A DNA stretch of 54,753 nt, from NCBI GenBank assembly GCA_964524145.1, contig CAZGCA010000037.1, positions 1 to 54,753 of the forward strand. The letters are read 5' to 3'. A model generated the notes under the pieces. It ran no database searches. It saw only the letters and a program-made list of their open reading frames with translations, and was not told the origin of the DNA. This stretch comes from CAZGCA01 sp964524145. GTDB lineage: Bacteria > Hydrogenedentota > CAZGCA01. Positions within the stretch are counted from its first letter, which is position 1; each line of letters starts with the position of its first letter. Shown piece by piece: positions 24,486 through 33,533 of the stretch. A program made the position numbers and the translations under genes.

Positions 24486-26150
24486 ATGCGGCAGATAAGC
24501 TCAAACGTGATGGACGGTGATGAAAGGTGCCCTCACCGATCGCTTTTCAGAGCGATGGGGTACATAGACAGGGAGATGCGCCAGCCCATTATCGGTGTGG
24601 CGAACGCTGCAAACGAGATTATTCCTGGCCATATCCACCTTGATAAGATCACCGAGGCCGTAAAGGCCGGCATCAGGATGGCCGGCGGTACACCTGTCAC
24701 GTTCGGTGTGATAGGCGTCTGCGACGGGATCGCCATGAACCATACGGGGATGAAATACTCTCTGTGCAGCCGCGAACTCATAGCCGACTCGGTGGAAGTA
24801 ATGGCGCGCGCCCATGGGTTCGACGGACTGGCTCTCGTTACGAACTGCGATAAGATAACGCCCGGGATGCTGATGGTGGCGGGTCGCCTTAACATCCCGT
24901 CAATACTCGTTAGCGGCGGGCCCATGCTCGCAGGACAGCTGGACGGTGAGACGCTGGACCTAGTGACACTCTTCGCGGAGATTCCTCGCGCTGTCAGCGG
25001 CGAAATAGATCCCGAACGATGGAAAGCCATGGAAAACGCCGCTTGCCCGACGGCAGGATCCTGCGCGGGCATGTTCACGGCGAACTCGATGAACTGTCTC
25101 TCGGAAGCGCTCGGGCTGGCGTTGCCGGGTAACGGTACGATCCCCGCCGTTTACGGGGCGCGAATCGCGCTGGCAAAACAGGCCGGCATTCGGATAGTCG
25201 AGATGCTGAGCGAAGATCGTCTGCCGGACAAGATCATGACGCGCGCGGCGTTCGAGAACGCCATTGCTCTCGACATGGCCTTTGGAGGCTCAACCAACAC
25301 GGCGCTCCACCTGCCCGCAATCGCCAACGAGGTCGGGATCGAGCTGCCGATGCAGGTCTTTAACGATATTGCGGCTCGCGTACCTCACGTCTGTTCGATG
25401 TCGCCCGGCGGTCCGCACCATCTGGAAGACCTGTACCGGGCAGGCGGTGTGCAACCCATTCTGAAGATGCTCGCCGATCGCGGGTTGCTGCACAACGACG
25501 AACCGACGGTGACCGGCAACACCGTTGCCGAGAACTGCGCCGACGCCGAGGTGAAAGACAGCACGGTCATCCGACCGTTTGATGATCCGTACCACAAGAC
25601 AGGCGGTCTTGCGGTGCTCTTTGGGAACCTTGCTCCCGACGGGGCCATCGTGAAAGAGTCCGCCGTGGCGCCGGAGATGCTGAACCATGCCGGTCCCGCG
25701 CGGATATTCGACTCGGAGCCCGAGGCGGCGCGGGCGATCATCGACAGAACTATCCGGAAGGGCGACGTACTGGTGATACGGTACGAAGGGCCGAAAGGCG
25801 GTCCGGGCATGCAGGAGATGCTGACGCCGACGGCCTCGATCAAAGGGATTGGGCTCGACAAGGACGTCGCGCTGATAACGGACGGCCGTTTCTCGGGCGG
25901 CACCAGCGGCGCGTCGATAGGGCACGTATCGCCGGAGGCCATGGAGGGAGGTCCGATAGCGTTGCTGCGAGACGGCGACACAATAGAGATAGATATCCCC
26001 GGTCGATCGCTGAACGTACGCATCTCGGAGAGCGAGATGGAAACGAGGCGAAAGGCATGGAGCCCGCCAGCCCCCAAGATAGACTCAGGCTATCTTGGGC
26101 GGTACGCTCGTCAGGTGTGCTCGGGCAGCACAGGCGCGGTGGTCAGGTGA
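24486..26150 (+). CDS. ilvD: Dihydroxy-acid dehydratase
   Basis: The ATG at 24486 is preceded by GGGAGAAG and gives 554 residues. It has the IlvD/Edd signatures: 'PHRSLFRAMGY', 'GHIHLDKITEAVKAGIRMAGG', 'VCDGIAMNHTGMKYSL', 'TNCDKITPGM' and 'CPTAGSCAGMFTANSMNCL' (Fe-S cysteines), and 'TDGRFSGGTSGASIGHVSPEA'. It dehydrates dihydroxy acids to the keto-acids of valine and isoleucine. It is the first gene of the run ilvD-ilvB-ilvN-ilvC-leuC. There is no room for a leader-peptide attenuator, since the open frame overlaps pth. Confidence 0.97.
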   Translation: MRQISSNVMDGDERCPHRSLFRAMGYIDREMRQPIIGVANAANEIIPGHIHLDKITEAVKAGIRMAGGTPVTFGVIGVCDGIAMNHTGMKYSLCSRELIADSVEVMARAHGFDGLALVTNCDKITPGMLMVAGRLNIPSILVSGGPMLAGQLDGETLDLVTLFAEIPRAVSGEIDPERWKAMENAACPTAGSCAGMFTANSMNCLSEALGLALPGNGTIPAVYGARIALAKQAGIRIVEMLSEDRLPDKIMTRAAFENAIALDMAFGGSTNTALHLPAIANEVGIELPMQVFNDIAARVPHVCSMSPGGPHHLEDLYRAGGVQPILKMLADRGLLHNDEPTVTGNTVAENCADAEVKDSTVIRPFDDPYHKTGGLAVLFGNLAPDGAIVKESAVAPEMLNHAGPARIFDSEPEAARAIIDRTIRKGDVLVIRYEGPKGGPGMQEMLTPTASIKGIGLDKDVALITDGRFSGGTSGASIGHVSPEAMEGGPIALLRDGDTIEIDIPGRSLNVRISESEMETRRKAWSPPAPKIDSGYLGRYARQVCSGSTGAVVR

Positions 26151-26154
26151 CGGT

Positions 26155-27834
26155 ATGAGCAAGAAGATGACAGGGTCCGAAATACTTATCGAGTGTCTCA
26201 AACGGGAAGGCGTCGAGATCATCTTCGGCTTTCCCGGCGGCGTTGTTCTCGGCCTTTTCGACAAGTTGTTCGACGCCGATATAGAGGTCGTGCTGACGCG
26301 CCACGAGCAGGCCGCAGCCCACGCTGCCGACGGATACGCGCGCGCATCGGGCAAGGTTGGGGTCTGTCTGTCAACCTCCGGTCCGGGCGCAACCAATCTG
26401 GTGACAGGCATCGCCACCGCGCACATGGATTCGGTGCCCATAGTGGCGCTGACAGGCCAGGTCGATACCTCGCTTATAGGCGGAGACGCGTTTCAGGAGG
26501 CCGACATAACCGGCATAACCCGGCCGATAACCAAACACAACTTTCTCATCGACGACATCAAGCGTGTTGCGTGGACCGTGCGTGCCGCGTTTCATATTGC
26601 GCGTACGGGCCGGCCGGGTCCCGTGTTGATCGACCTGCCCAAGAACATAACCATGGGCGAGACAGAGTTTGTCTACCCCGAAGAGATCGATCTGCCGGGC
26701 TACAAACCGACGTACCGCGGAAATATGAGACAGATAAAAACCGCCGCAAAGGTGATAAACGAGGCTAAACGACCGTTGATCTACGCCGGCGGAGGCGTGA
26801 TAATCAGCGGCGCGACCAAGGAGCTGAAGGAGCTTGCGTACAAGGTGGGTACGCCGGTTACGTTGACGCTGCTGGGGCTGGGCGGTTTTCCAGGCACCGA
26901 CGACCTCTTTTTGGGTATGTGCGGGATGCATGGCACTGTTACGTCGAACCGTGCGATAACCGAGAGCGACGTGCTTATCGCGATCGGGGTCCGGTTCGAT
27001 GACAGGGTCACGGGCAAGATAGAGGAATTCGCCCCTGATGCGCACATAATCCACATCGATATAGACCCGTCGGCCATCAGCAAGAACGTGACGGTACACA
27101 CGCCGATAGTGGGCGACGCGAAGACGATCCTCGGGCAGCTGCTACCGCTTGTGAAGAAAGCCGACACCGGCGACTGGCTGAAAAAGGTGAGGAAGTGGAA
27201 GAAGGATTTTCCGCTGACATACGACAGGGACGCCAAGACCATAAAACCGCAGTACGTTGTGGAGGAGATCTATCGAGCCACAAAAGGCAAGGCCATCATC
27301 ACAACCGAGGTCGGCCAGAACCAGATGTGGGCTGCGCAGTTCTACAAGTACGACGAGCCGCGTAAGTGGCTCTCTTCCGGCGGGCTCGGTACCATGGGAT
27401 ACGGTTTCCCGGGGGCGATAGGAGCGCAGATTGCGTGCCCGGACGCTGTGGTGTTCGACATAGCGGGCGACGGCAGCATACAGATGAACATCCAGGACCT
27501 GGCGACGGCGGTGCGGCTGAAGCTGCCGGTAAACGTCGCGATACTTGACAACCAGTTTCTCGGGATGGTCAGGCAATGGCAGCAACTGTTCTTTGACCGG
27601 AGGTATTCGAGCTCGTGCCTCGCCGACAACCCCGACTTCGTCAAGCTGGCGGACGCGTATGGCGCGAAAGGGTTGTGTATCACCGAGAAATCCGACGTGC
27701 GTGCCGCGATCAAGGAGGCCATTGCGACGCCGGGTACTGTTCTGCTGGACTTTCGTGTCGATAGGGAAGAGAACGTGTTTCCGATGGTGCCTGCCGGCGC
27801 CGCAATAAACGAGATGGTGTTAAACGAGCCATGA
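26155..27834 (+). CDS. ilvB: Acetolactate synthase large subunit
   Basis: The ATG at 26155 follows AGGTGA and the ilvD stop by 4 nt, giving 559 residues. The ThDP-enzyme signatures are 'IIFGFPGGVVLGLFDKLF', catalytic Glu in 'TRHEQAAAHAADGYAR', 'STSGPGATNLVTGIA', the FAD domain 'RPLIYAGGGV', and 'GDGSIQMNIQDLATA...NNQ'-type ThDP/Mg motif (here ending DNQFLGMVRQWQQLFF). It condenses two pyruvates, or pyruvate with 2-oxobutyrate. It is coupled to the regulatory subunit by an ATGA overlap. Confidence 0.97.
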   Translation: MSKKMTGSEILIECLKREGVEIIFGFPGGVVLGLFDKLFDADIEVVLTRHEQAAAHAADGYARASGKVGVCLSTSGPGATNLVTGIATAHMDSVPIVALTGQVDTSLIGGDAFQEADITGITRPITKHNFLIDDIKRVAWTVRAAFHIARTGRPGPVLIDLPKNITMGETEFVYPEEIDLPGYKPTYRGNMRQIKTAAKVINEAKRPLIYAGGGVIISGATKELKELAYKVGTPVTLTLLGLGGFPGTDDLFLGMCGMHGTVTSNRAITESDVLIAIGVRFDDRVTGKIEEFAPDAHIIHIDIDPSAISKNVTVHTPIVGDAKTILGQLLPLVKKADTGDWLKKVRKWKKDFPLTYDRDAKTIKPQYVVEEIYRATKGKAIITTEVGQNQMWAAQFYKYDEPRKWLSSGGLGTMGYGFPGAIGAQIACPDAVVFDIAGDGSIQMNIQDLATAVRLKLPVNVAILDNQFLGMVRQWQQLFFDRRYSSSCLADNPDFVKLADAYGAKGLCITEKSDVRAAIKEAIATPGTVLLDFRVDREENVFPMVPAGAAINEMVLNEP

Positions 27835-28304
27835 GACATACAATATCAGTTCTGGTAGAGAATCACTTTGGCGTGTTGGCGCGTGTCGCGGGCCTATTCA
27901 GCGGCCGCGGATTTAACATCAGCAGTCTCAGCGTCGGCGAGACGGAAGCCCCGGACATATCGCGGATGACCCTCGTTGTCGAGGGAGATGATGCTGTTGT
28001 TGAACAGATCAAGAAGCAGCTCAACAGGCTTGTAGAGGTGCTCAAGGTGGTTGACCTCGCCCAGATGGACCATGTGGGCAGGGAACTTGCCCTGGTGAAG
28101 GTGAACGCCGAGAAGCGCAACCGATCGGAGATTATCGAATTGGTGGATATTTTCCGGGCGGGGATCATCGATGTGTCACCGAAATCGATGACCATCGAGG
28201 TGACGGGTCCCGAAGAGAAGGTCGCCGCGCTCATCAAGATGCTGAAACCGTTTGGGATTCGTGAGATGGCCAGGACGGGCCGTGTGGCATTGCCACGTGC
28301 CTGA
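27831..28304 (+). CDS. ilvN: Acetolactate synthase small (regulatory) subunit
   Basis: A 157-residue protein from the ATG at 27831, overlapping the ilvB stop (ATGA). The N-terminal ACT domain reads 'HTISVLVENHFGVLARVAGLFSGRGFNISSLSVG', which binds valine for feedback inhibition in this family. A second ferredoxin-like domain includes 'ELALVKVNAEKRNRSEIIEL' and 'IIDVSPKSMTIEVTG'. It should activate IlvB and confer end-product control. Confidence 0.97.
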   Translation: MRHTISVLVENHFGVLARVAGLFSGRGFNISSLSVGETEAPDISRMTLVVEGDDAVVEQIKKQLNRLVEVLKVVDLAQMDHVGRELALVKVNAEKRNRSEIIELVDIFRAGIIDVSPKSMTIEVTGPEEKVAALIKMLKPFGIREMARTGRVALPRA

Positions 28305-28326
28305 CAACAGACAGAAGGAGGACGAC

Positions 28327-29322
28327 ATGGCCGAGATTTTTTATGACAAGGATGCGGAGATCAACACGCTTTCGGGGAAGACGTTGGCGATAATTGGATA
28401 CGGCAGCCAGGGGCATGCGCACGCGCAGAACCTGCGCGACAGCGGGTGCGAAGTTATTGTGGGCGAGGCGGCAGGAAGCCCCGGTTGGGAAGCCGCCGAG
28501 ACCGCGGGCTTCCCGGTGATGTCGGCTGCGGAAGCCTCAGCGAAAGCGGATCTGATGACGCTCCTGGTGCCGGACACGGTCCAACCGAAGATCTACGAGA
28601 CCGAGCTGAAGGCGAACCTGACCGCCGGCAAATCGCTTGTGTTTGCGCACGGGTTCAACATCCACTTCGGATACATCAAACCGTCGGCGGATACGGACGT
28701 CTTTATGATCGCGCCGAAGGGGCCGGGAAACCTGGTGCGGAGCGAGTTCACCGAAGGTGGCGGGGTGCCCTGCCTTGTGGCCGTCCACCAGGATGCGAGC
28801 GGCGAAGCGATGAAGAATGCGCTGGCATATGCCAACGGCATCGGCGGCACGCGTGCCGGTGTTATCAAAACGACGTTCGAAGAAGAGACGGAGACCGACC
28901 TGTTTGGCGAGCAGGCGGTGCTCTGTGGTGGAGCCGCCTCGCTTGTGAAGACGGGGTTCGAAGTGCTGGTTGAGGCCGGCTACCAACCTGAGATAGCGTA
29001 CTTCGAGTGCATGCACGAGCTCAAGCTGATAGTGGACCTGTTCTATCAGGGAGGGCTGACGCTGATGTGGAAATCCGTCAGCGACACGGCTGAGTACGGT
29101 GGGCTGACGGTCGGGCCGCAGTTGATAAATCCACAAGCCAAGAAGTTCATGAAAGAGAAAATACTGGCTCGCGTTCGCTCCGGCGAGTTTGCCAAGGAGT
29201 GGGTCAAGGAGTTTAAGCAAGGATGCGAGCAGTTCAATCGCCTCGAGAAGGCCGATGCCGAACACCAGCTGGAGGTCGTTGGAGCGAAGTTGCGCAAAAT
29301 GATGAGCTGGATAGGATCCTGA
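28327..29322 (+). CDS. ilvC: Ketol-acid reductoisomerase, class I, with acidic cofactor loop
   Basis: The ATG at 28327 follows AAGGAGG at ~6 nt and gives 331 residues, class I length. The Rossmann motif 'IIGYGSQGHAHAQNLRDSG' is followed by the cofactor-choosing beta2-alphaB loop 'VGEAAGSPGW' (45-54). NADPH-dependent class I enzymes usually read GLRxGSxSW there; here Glu47 and Ala48 replace Leu-Arg and Gly53 replaces Ser. 'VFAHGFNIHFG', 'APKGPGNLVRSEF' and 'ETDLFGEQAVLCGG' with 'ECMHELKLIVDL' form the Mg-binding active site. It makes dihydroxyvalerate or methylvalerate precursors; NADH use is predicted. Confidence 0.97.
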   Translation: MAEIFYDKDAEINTLSGKTLAIIGYGSQGHAHAQNLRDSGCEVIVGEAAGSPGWEAAETAGFPVMSAAEASAKADLMTLLVPDTVQPKIYETELKANLTAGKSLVFAHGFNIHFGYIKPSADTDVFMIAPKGPGNLVRSEFTEGGGVPCLVAVHQDASGEAMKNALAYANGIGGTRAGVIKTTFEEETETDLFGEQAVLCGGAASLVKTGFEVLVEAGYQPEIAYFECMHELKLIVDLFYQGGLTLMWKSVSDTAEYGGLTVGPQLINPQAKKFMKEKILARVRSGEFAKEWVKEFKQGCEQFNRLEKADAEHQLEVVGAKLRKMMSWIGS

Positions 29323-29346
29323 GGCGATTGTGCGGACCTTGACGCT

Positions 29347-30612
29347 ATGGGCATGACGGTAACTGAGAAGATACTTGCTGCACACTGCGGCAAGGAGCAC
29401 GTCAACCCGGGCGATCTTATCGAGGCTTCAGTGGACTTCGCGCTGGGCAACGACATAACGGCGCCGCTCGCGATAGAAACGTTCCGCAAGAACCAGTTCG
29501 GCACGGTGTTCGATCCCGAGAAGGTGTGTCTTGTGGCGGACCATTTCGTCCCCAACAAGGACATCAAGAGCGCCGAGCAGGTGAAGAAGCTTCGGGCGTT
29601 CGCACGCGAGCAGTCCCTGACCCACTTCTACGATGCCGGCGATATGGGTATCGAACATGCCTTCCTGCCCGAGCAAGGGTTGGTGTTGCCAGGCGATCTG
29701 GTCGTAGGCGCCGATTCGCATACCTGCACATATGGTGCACTGGGCGCGTTCTCGACGGGCGTAGGCAGCACCGATCTTGCGGCCGTGATGGCTACCGGGC
29801 ACGTGTGGTTAAAGGTACCGGCCTCGCTCAAACTCGTTTACAAAGGGACCCTAAAACCGTGGGTCAGCGGCAAGGATCTGATCCTCTATACCATCGGGCA
29901 GATCGGTGTCTCGGGAGCTCTTTACATGGCGATCGAGTTCTGCGGCGATACGATAGCGTCGCTGCCGATGTCCGGCCGCTTGACGATGTGCAACATGGCC
30001 ATAGAGGCCGGCGGGAAAAGCGGCATTATGGCCCCTGACGATGTTACTGCGGAGTATGTCGGCGAACGATCTCAGCGCGCATACACGGTCCATCGGAGCG
30101 ATGCCGACGCCGAGTATGTTGCGACGCACGAGTTCGACGTCTCCGCGCTTGAGCCGCAGGTTGCGCTGCCGCACCTGCCCGAAAACGCCAAACCGATCTC
30201 TGCGCTTGATACCGTTGTGATCGATCAGGTGGTGATAGGGTCCTGCACCAACGGTCAGCTGGACGACATGCGTGCAGCAGCATCTGTGATGAAAGGCAGG
30301 CGGGTCCACCGGGACGTGCGGGCCATCATTATTCCTGCGACGCAGGCGGTCGCATTGCGGTGCATCGAAGAAGGTCTGGCTCGGACGTTTATCGAGTCAG
30401 GAGCCGTTTTCAGCACGCCGACGTGCGGCCCGTGTTTGGGCGGCCACATGGGCGTTCTTGCCGAAGGCGAACGGGCCGTGGCGACGACCAACAGGAACTT
30501 CGTCGGGCGTATGGGACACCCGGGCAGCGAAGTCTACTTGTCAAGCCCTGCGGTGGCGGCAGCGTCGGCCATTGCGGGCCGTATAGCTCATCCTGATGAG
30601 GTGATGAATTGA
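29347..30612 (+). CDS. leuC: 3-isopropylmalate dehydratase large subunit (LeuC2/HacA type)
   Basis: A 421-residue aconitase-family protein; start ATG at 29347 with another at 29353. Visible motifs: 'VLVADHFVPNKD' type strand (CLVADHFVPNKDIKSAEQV), 'GDLVVGADSHTCTYGALGAF', and the three Fe-S cysteines in 'GSCTNGQLDD' and 'TPTCGPCLGGHMG'. Length and sequence fit the shorter two-subunit LeuC/homoaconitase group found in archaea and many deep bacteria. The small subunit leuD is not adjacent, which is unusual because leuCD are normally paired. Its location after ilvC supports leucine synthesis. Confidence 0.9.
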   Translation: MGMTVTEKILAAHCGKEHVNPGDLIEASVDFALGNDITAPLAIETFRKNQFGTVFDPEKVCLVADHFVPNKDIKSAEQVKKLRAFAREQSLTHFYDAGDMGIEHAFLPEQGLVLPGDLVVGADSHTCTYGALGAFSTGVGSTDLAAVMATGHVWLKVPASLKLVYKGTLKPWVSGKDLILYTIGQIGVSGALYMAIEFCGDTIASLPMSGRLTMCNMAIEAGGKSGIMAPDDVTAEYVGERSQRAYTVHRSDADAEYVATHEFDVSALEPQVALPHLPENAKPISALDTVVIDQVVIGSCTNGQLDDMRAAASVMKGRRVHRDVRAIIIPATQAVALRCIEEGLARTFIESGAVFSTPTCGPCLGGHMGVLAEGERAVATTNRNFVGRMGHPGSEVYLSSPAVAAASAIAGRIAHPDEVMN

Positions 30613-30615
30613 TCA

Positions 30616-31374
30616 TTGAACGTTGTGAAGGGCGGTCTCGGCCGACCGGTGTGTAGAGTGCGCACGCTCCTGGAATTGCAGAGCATAGACCTCGAAATCG
30701 ACAGGTTGACACAACGGCTGAAGGACATACCCGCGGAAAGCGCTGCTCTCGAGACAGAACTGTCCGCAGAGCAGGTTGCCCGGGACAGTCTGCACGATGA
30801 ACGCCAGCGTTTGGAAAAGCAGCGGGATGCCGAAGAGCTCGATCTCGAGTCGAAGCTGGAAACATTGCACAAGTGGGAGACCCAGCTGTTACAGATACGG
30901 ACAAACAAAGAATACCAGGCAATGCTGACCGAGATCGGATCGCTCAAGATAGATATCTCCCGCCTTGAGGACCGTGTTCTGGAGTCTATTGAAGCGATCG
31001 AGGATGCCGCTAAGAGGGAAGAGGACTGCACCCGCAAGTACAACGAAGATAAGAAACGGGTTGAAGCGGAACAACAACGGCTTCGCGACGAAGATCTCGC
31101 CGTGAGAGAAGAGATCGAGAAACTGGCCGCCGCGCGCGAACCCGTAATCCCGCGCATAGATCCGGATCTGTTGGCGAGGTACGAGCGAGTCCGAAATGCG
31201 CGCAAGGGAACAGCCGCCATCGTCGAAGTGCGCAACGGGGCGTGCACCGCCTGCAACAGAAAGCTGCGGCCACAGATGGTCAATGACGTGCTGGTCGCCG
31301 AAAAGATAGTCGTTTGTCAGACGTGTTCGTGCATTCTCTACGACCCCGAAAGCTTGGGTGTAGGCACTGAGTAG
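30616..31374 (+). CDS. Coiled-coil zinc-ribbon protein (COG1579/DUF164 family)
   Basis: About 252 residues; the start is uncertain (TTG 30616, GTG 30625 or GTG 30658; the last gives the usual 'TLLELQSIDLEIDRL' opening). Residues ~15-185 are a long antiparallel coiled coil rich in Glu, Arg and Leu. The C-terminus has four Cys in a zinc ribbon: 'GACTACNRKL' and 'VVCQTCSCILYDPE'. The family is predicted to bind nucleic acid, and its role is not established. It is joined directly to accD (TAG then ATG with no gap). Confidence 0.85.
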   Translation: MNVVKGGLGRPVCRVRTLLELQSIDLEIDRLTQRLKDIPAESAALETELSAEQVARDSLHDERQRLEKQRDAEELDLESKLETLHKWETQLLQIRTNKEYQAMLTEIGSLKIDISRLEDRVLESIEAIEDAAKREEDCTRKYNEDKKRVEAEQQRLRDEDLAVREEIEKLAAAREPVIPRIDPDLLARYERVRNARKGTAAIVEVRNGACTACNRKLRPQMVNDVLVAEKIVVCQTCSCILYDPESLGVGTE

Positions 31375-32226
31375 ATGCCCTGGTTCAAGAGACAGCAGTC
31401 GTACGTACCCGTTCGTTCCGTTCGGAGGCGGAGCGTTCAAGCGGACGGGAAGTTTATGCGATGCCCGAAGTGCGGGGAGATACTATACAAAGCCGACCTG
31501 GAGAACAACCTTTTTGTCTGCGCGAAATGTCGACATCACTTCCGCATAGGTGCGCGACAGCGGTTGGAATACATCGCGGACACCGGCACGTTCGAGGAGA
31601 GGCATGAGGGGTTGCGATCGGTTGATCCGTTGAAGTTCCGTGCAGGCTCCGTGAGTTACGCCGACAAGATTACAGAAAGCCAGGCCGGTACGGGCCTGGA
31701 GGAGGCAGCGATAAGCGGTCGCTGTACGATTGGAGGCGTCAACGTGTCATTGGCCATCACCGATTCGTTCTTCATGATGGGAAGCATGGGGTCGGTGGTG
31801 GGCGAGAAGATCACCCGCACCATCGAGGACTCTATTACGGAGAAGCTGCCGCTTGTCTGCGTCTCCGGTTCCGGGGGCGGGGCGCGCATGCAGGAAGGCA
31901 CGCTCTCGCTCATGCAGATGGCGAAGATAAGCTCGGCACTGGCCCAACTGCACGAACAGCGCCTACCGTACCTGTCGGTACTGACCGACCCAACGATGGG
32001 CGGCACGGCCGCAAGCTTCGGCATGATGGGTGACGTCATTCTGGCGGAACCGGGCGCCATGATAGGGTTCGCCGGCGACAGAACAAGAGACGCCATCAGG
32101 CAGAAGCTCCCGGAGGGGTTTCAGACCGCGGAGTTCCTGCTTGAAAAAGGTTTCATAGACTTGGTCGTGCCCCGGGTCGAGATGAAGGAGACGGTCGCAT
32201 GTCTCCTGACACTGCTCGCAGCATGA
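31375..32226 (+). CDS. accD: Acetyl-CoA carboxylase carboxyltransferase subunit beta
   Basis: A 283-residue AccD with start ATG at 31375. The zinc finger CPKCGEIL...CAKCRHHF (residues ~29-55) is intact. The carboxyltransferase fold follows: 'FMMGSMGSVVGEKITR', 'VCVSGSGGGARMQEG', 'LTDPTMGGTAASFGMMGD' and 'AEPGAMIGFAG'. With AccA it transfers carboxyl from biotin to acetyl-CoA for fatty-acid synthesis. accA is not in the window. The accD-folC pairing seen here also occurs in E. coli. Confidence 0.97.
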   Translation: MPWFKRQQSYVPVRSVRRRSVQADGKFMRCPKCGEILYKADLENNLFVCAKCRHHFRIGARQRLEYIADTGTFEERHEGLRSVDPLKFRAGSVSYADKITESQAGTGLEEAAISGRCTIGGVNVSLAITDSFFMMGSMGSVVGEKITRTIEDSITEKLPLVCVSGSGGGARMQEGTLSLMQMAKISSALAQLHEQRLPYLSVLTDPTMGGTAASFGMMGDVILAEPGAMIGFAGDRTRDAIRQKLPEGFQTAEFLLEKGFIDLVVPRVEMKETVACLLTLLAA

Positions 32227-33533
32227 CGCCAATCGAGTACCTCTTCTCGCTCGAGATACACGGCATCAAGTTGGGCCTCAACAACATCCGTCATCTCCTG
32301 CGGAGCGTTGGCAATCCTCAACACGCGTTTCGCTCTGTTCACGTCGGCGGTACCAACGGCAAGGGTTCGGTCGTCTCGTACATCGGTTCCGTGCTGGTAT
32401 CGGCAGGGTATTCGGTCGGCAAGTACACCTCTCCTCACATGGCCGATTTCTCGGAGCGAATTGTCGTCGATGGCGAGCGTATTCCCCGGGAAGACCTCGA
32501 ACGGTTGATAGACTTGCTGAGGCCGGTCGCAGACGAAATGCCCTCGGTCGACAATCTCGACACACCAACGTTCTTCGAGATGTCAACTGCGGTCGCGTTC
32601 AAATACTTTGCCGAGCGGCGCGTGGATTTTGGCGTGATCGAGGTCGGCATGGGCGGCCGGCTCGACTCGACAAACGTGCTTCAGCCCGAGGTGACGGTGA
32701 TCACCAACGTGGATATGGAACACCGCGAACATCTCGGGGATACCATCGAGAAGATCGCTTTCGAGAAGATCGGGATCATCACCGACGGCGCCGCCGTTGT
32801 CTCCGCAATTCGCCAACCGTCTGCCGTTGCACTGCTCGAGGAACGGTGCAAAGAAAAAGCTGCCAACCTGTACCTGCTTGACAAAAACTTCTCCTACGAG
32901 CTGAAACCGCTCGAGTTTCCCCGTCAGGCGCTCTCTGTTCGGTCGGCACTTGGCAACGTTGAGGGAGTGGAGATATCGCTTGCCGGAGAACACCAGGGAC
33001 AGAACGGTGCGGTAGCGGTGGTTGCGGCGCAGGTGCTCGCCGGTACCCATACAGCGATCACCGAGGACGCGATCCGCTCGGGCATGGCCGCCACACGGTG
33101 GCCGTGCCGGCTCGAGCTTGTAAGCAGGAAGCCGTTAATCGTTGTCGACGTGGCCCATAACGCCGCGGGAGCGCGCAGGCTCCAGGCGGAGGTTTCGCGC
33201 GCGTTTGCCGACAAACGCGTCATCCTTGTCCTGGCGATATCGAACGATAAAGACGCCGACGCCATCGCGTCCATTCTTTGCCCCGATGCCGAGGTTACCA
33301 TAGTCACGCAGTTCCGGATGCACCGGCACATGCCTGCCGAGCAACTGTATAACGCGGTGAGACGGTCCGGGCACCAGGCCATGCTCTCGTACTCCGTTGC
33401 GGAGGCGGTCCAGAAAGCCCGATCCATCGCGAGCGATGACACGTTGATCCTCATCACGGGATCGCTCTTCACCGCCGGCGAGGCAAAGCAGGCCCTGAAG
33501 CCTCTCGTCTCCGCCGATGACAGTCTTGGATGA
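32223..33533 (+). CDS. folC: Folylpolyglutamate / dihydrofolate synthase
   Basis: The ATG at 32223 overlaps the accD stop (ATGA) and gives 436 residues; an ATG at 32199 would add 8. Mur-ligase-like motifs: 'VHVGGTNGKGSVVSYI' (P-loop), 'SPHMADFSERI', 'FFEMSTAVAFKYFAE', 'EVGMGGRLDSTNVL' and 'DVAHNAAGARRLQAE'. It adds glutamates to folates and may also make dihydrofolate. It ends the long rightward housekeeping run, and the next genes belong to the accessory island. Confidence 0.95.
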   Translation: MTPIEYLFSLEIHGIKLGLNNIRHLLRSVGNPQHAFRSVHVGGTNGKGSVVSYIGSVLVSAGYSVGKYTSPHMADFSERIVVDGERIPREDLERLIDLLRPVADEMPSVDNLDTPTFFEMSTAVAFKYFAERRVDFGVIEVGMGGRLDSTNVLQPEVTVITNVDMEHREHLGDTIEKIAFEKIGIITDGAAVVSAIRQPSAVALLEERCKEKAANLYLLDKNFSYELKPLEFPRQALSVRSALGNVEGVEISLAGEHQGQNGAVAVVAAQVLAGTHTAITEDAIRSGMAATRWPCRLELVSRKPLIVVDVAHNAAGARRLQAEVSRAFADKRVILVLAISNDKDADAIASILCPDAEVTIVTQFRMHRHMPAEQLYNAVRRSGHQAMLSYSVAEAVQKARSIASDDTLILITGSLFTAGEAKQALKPLVSADDSLG

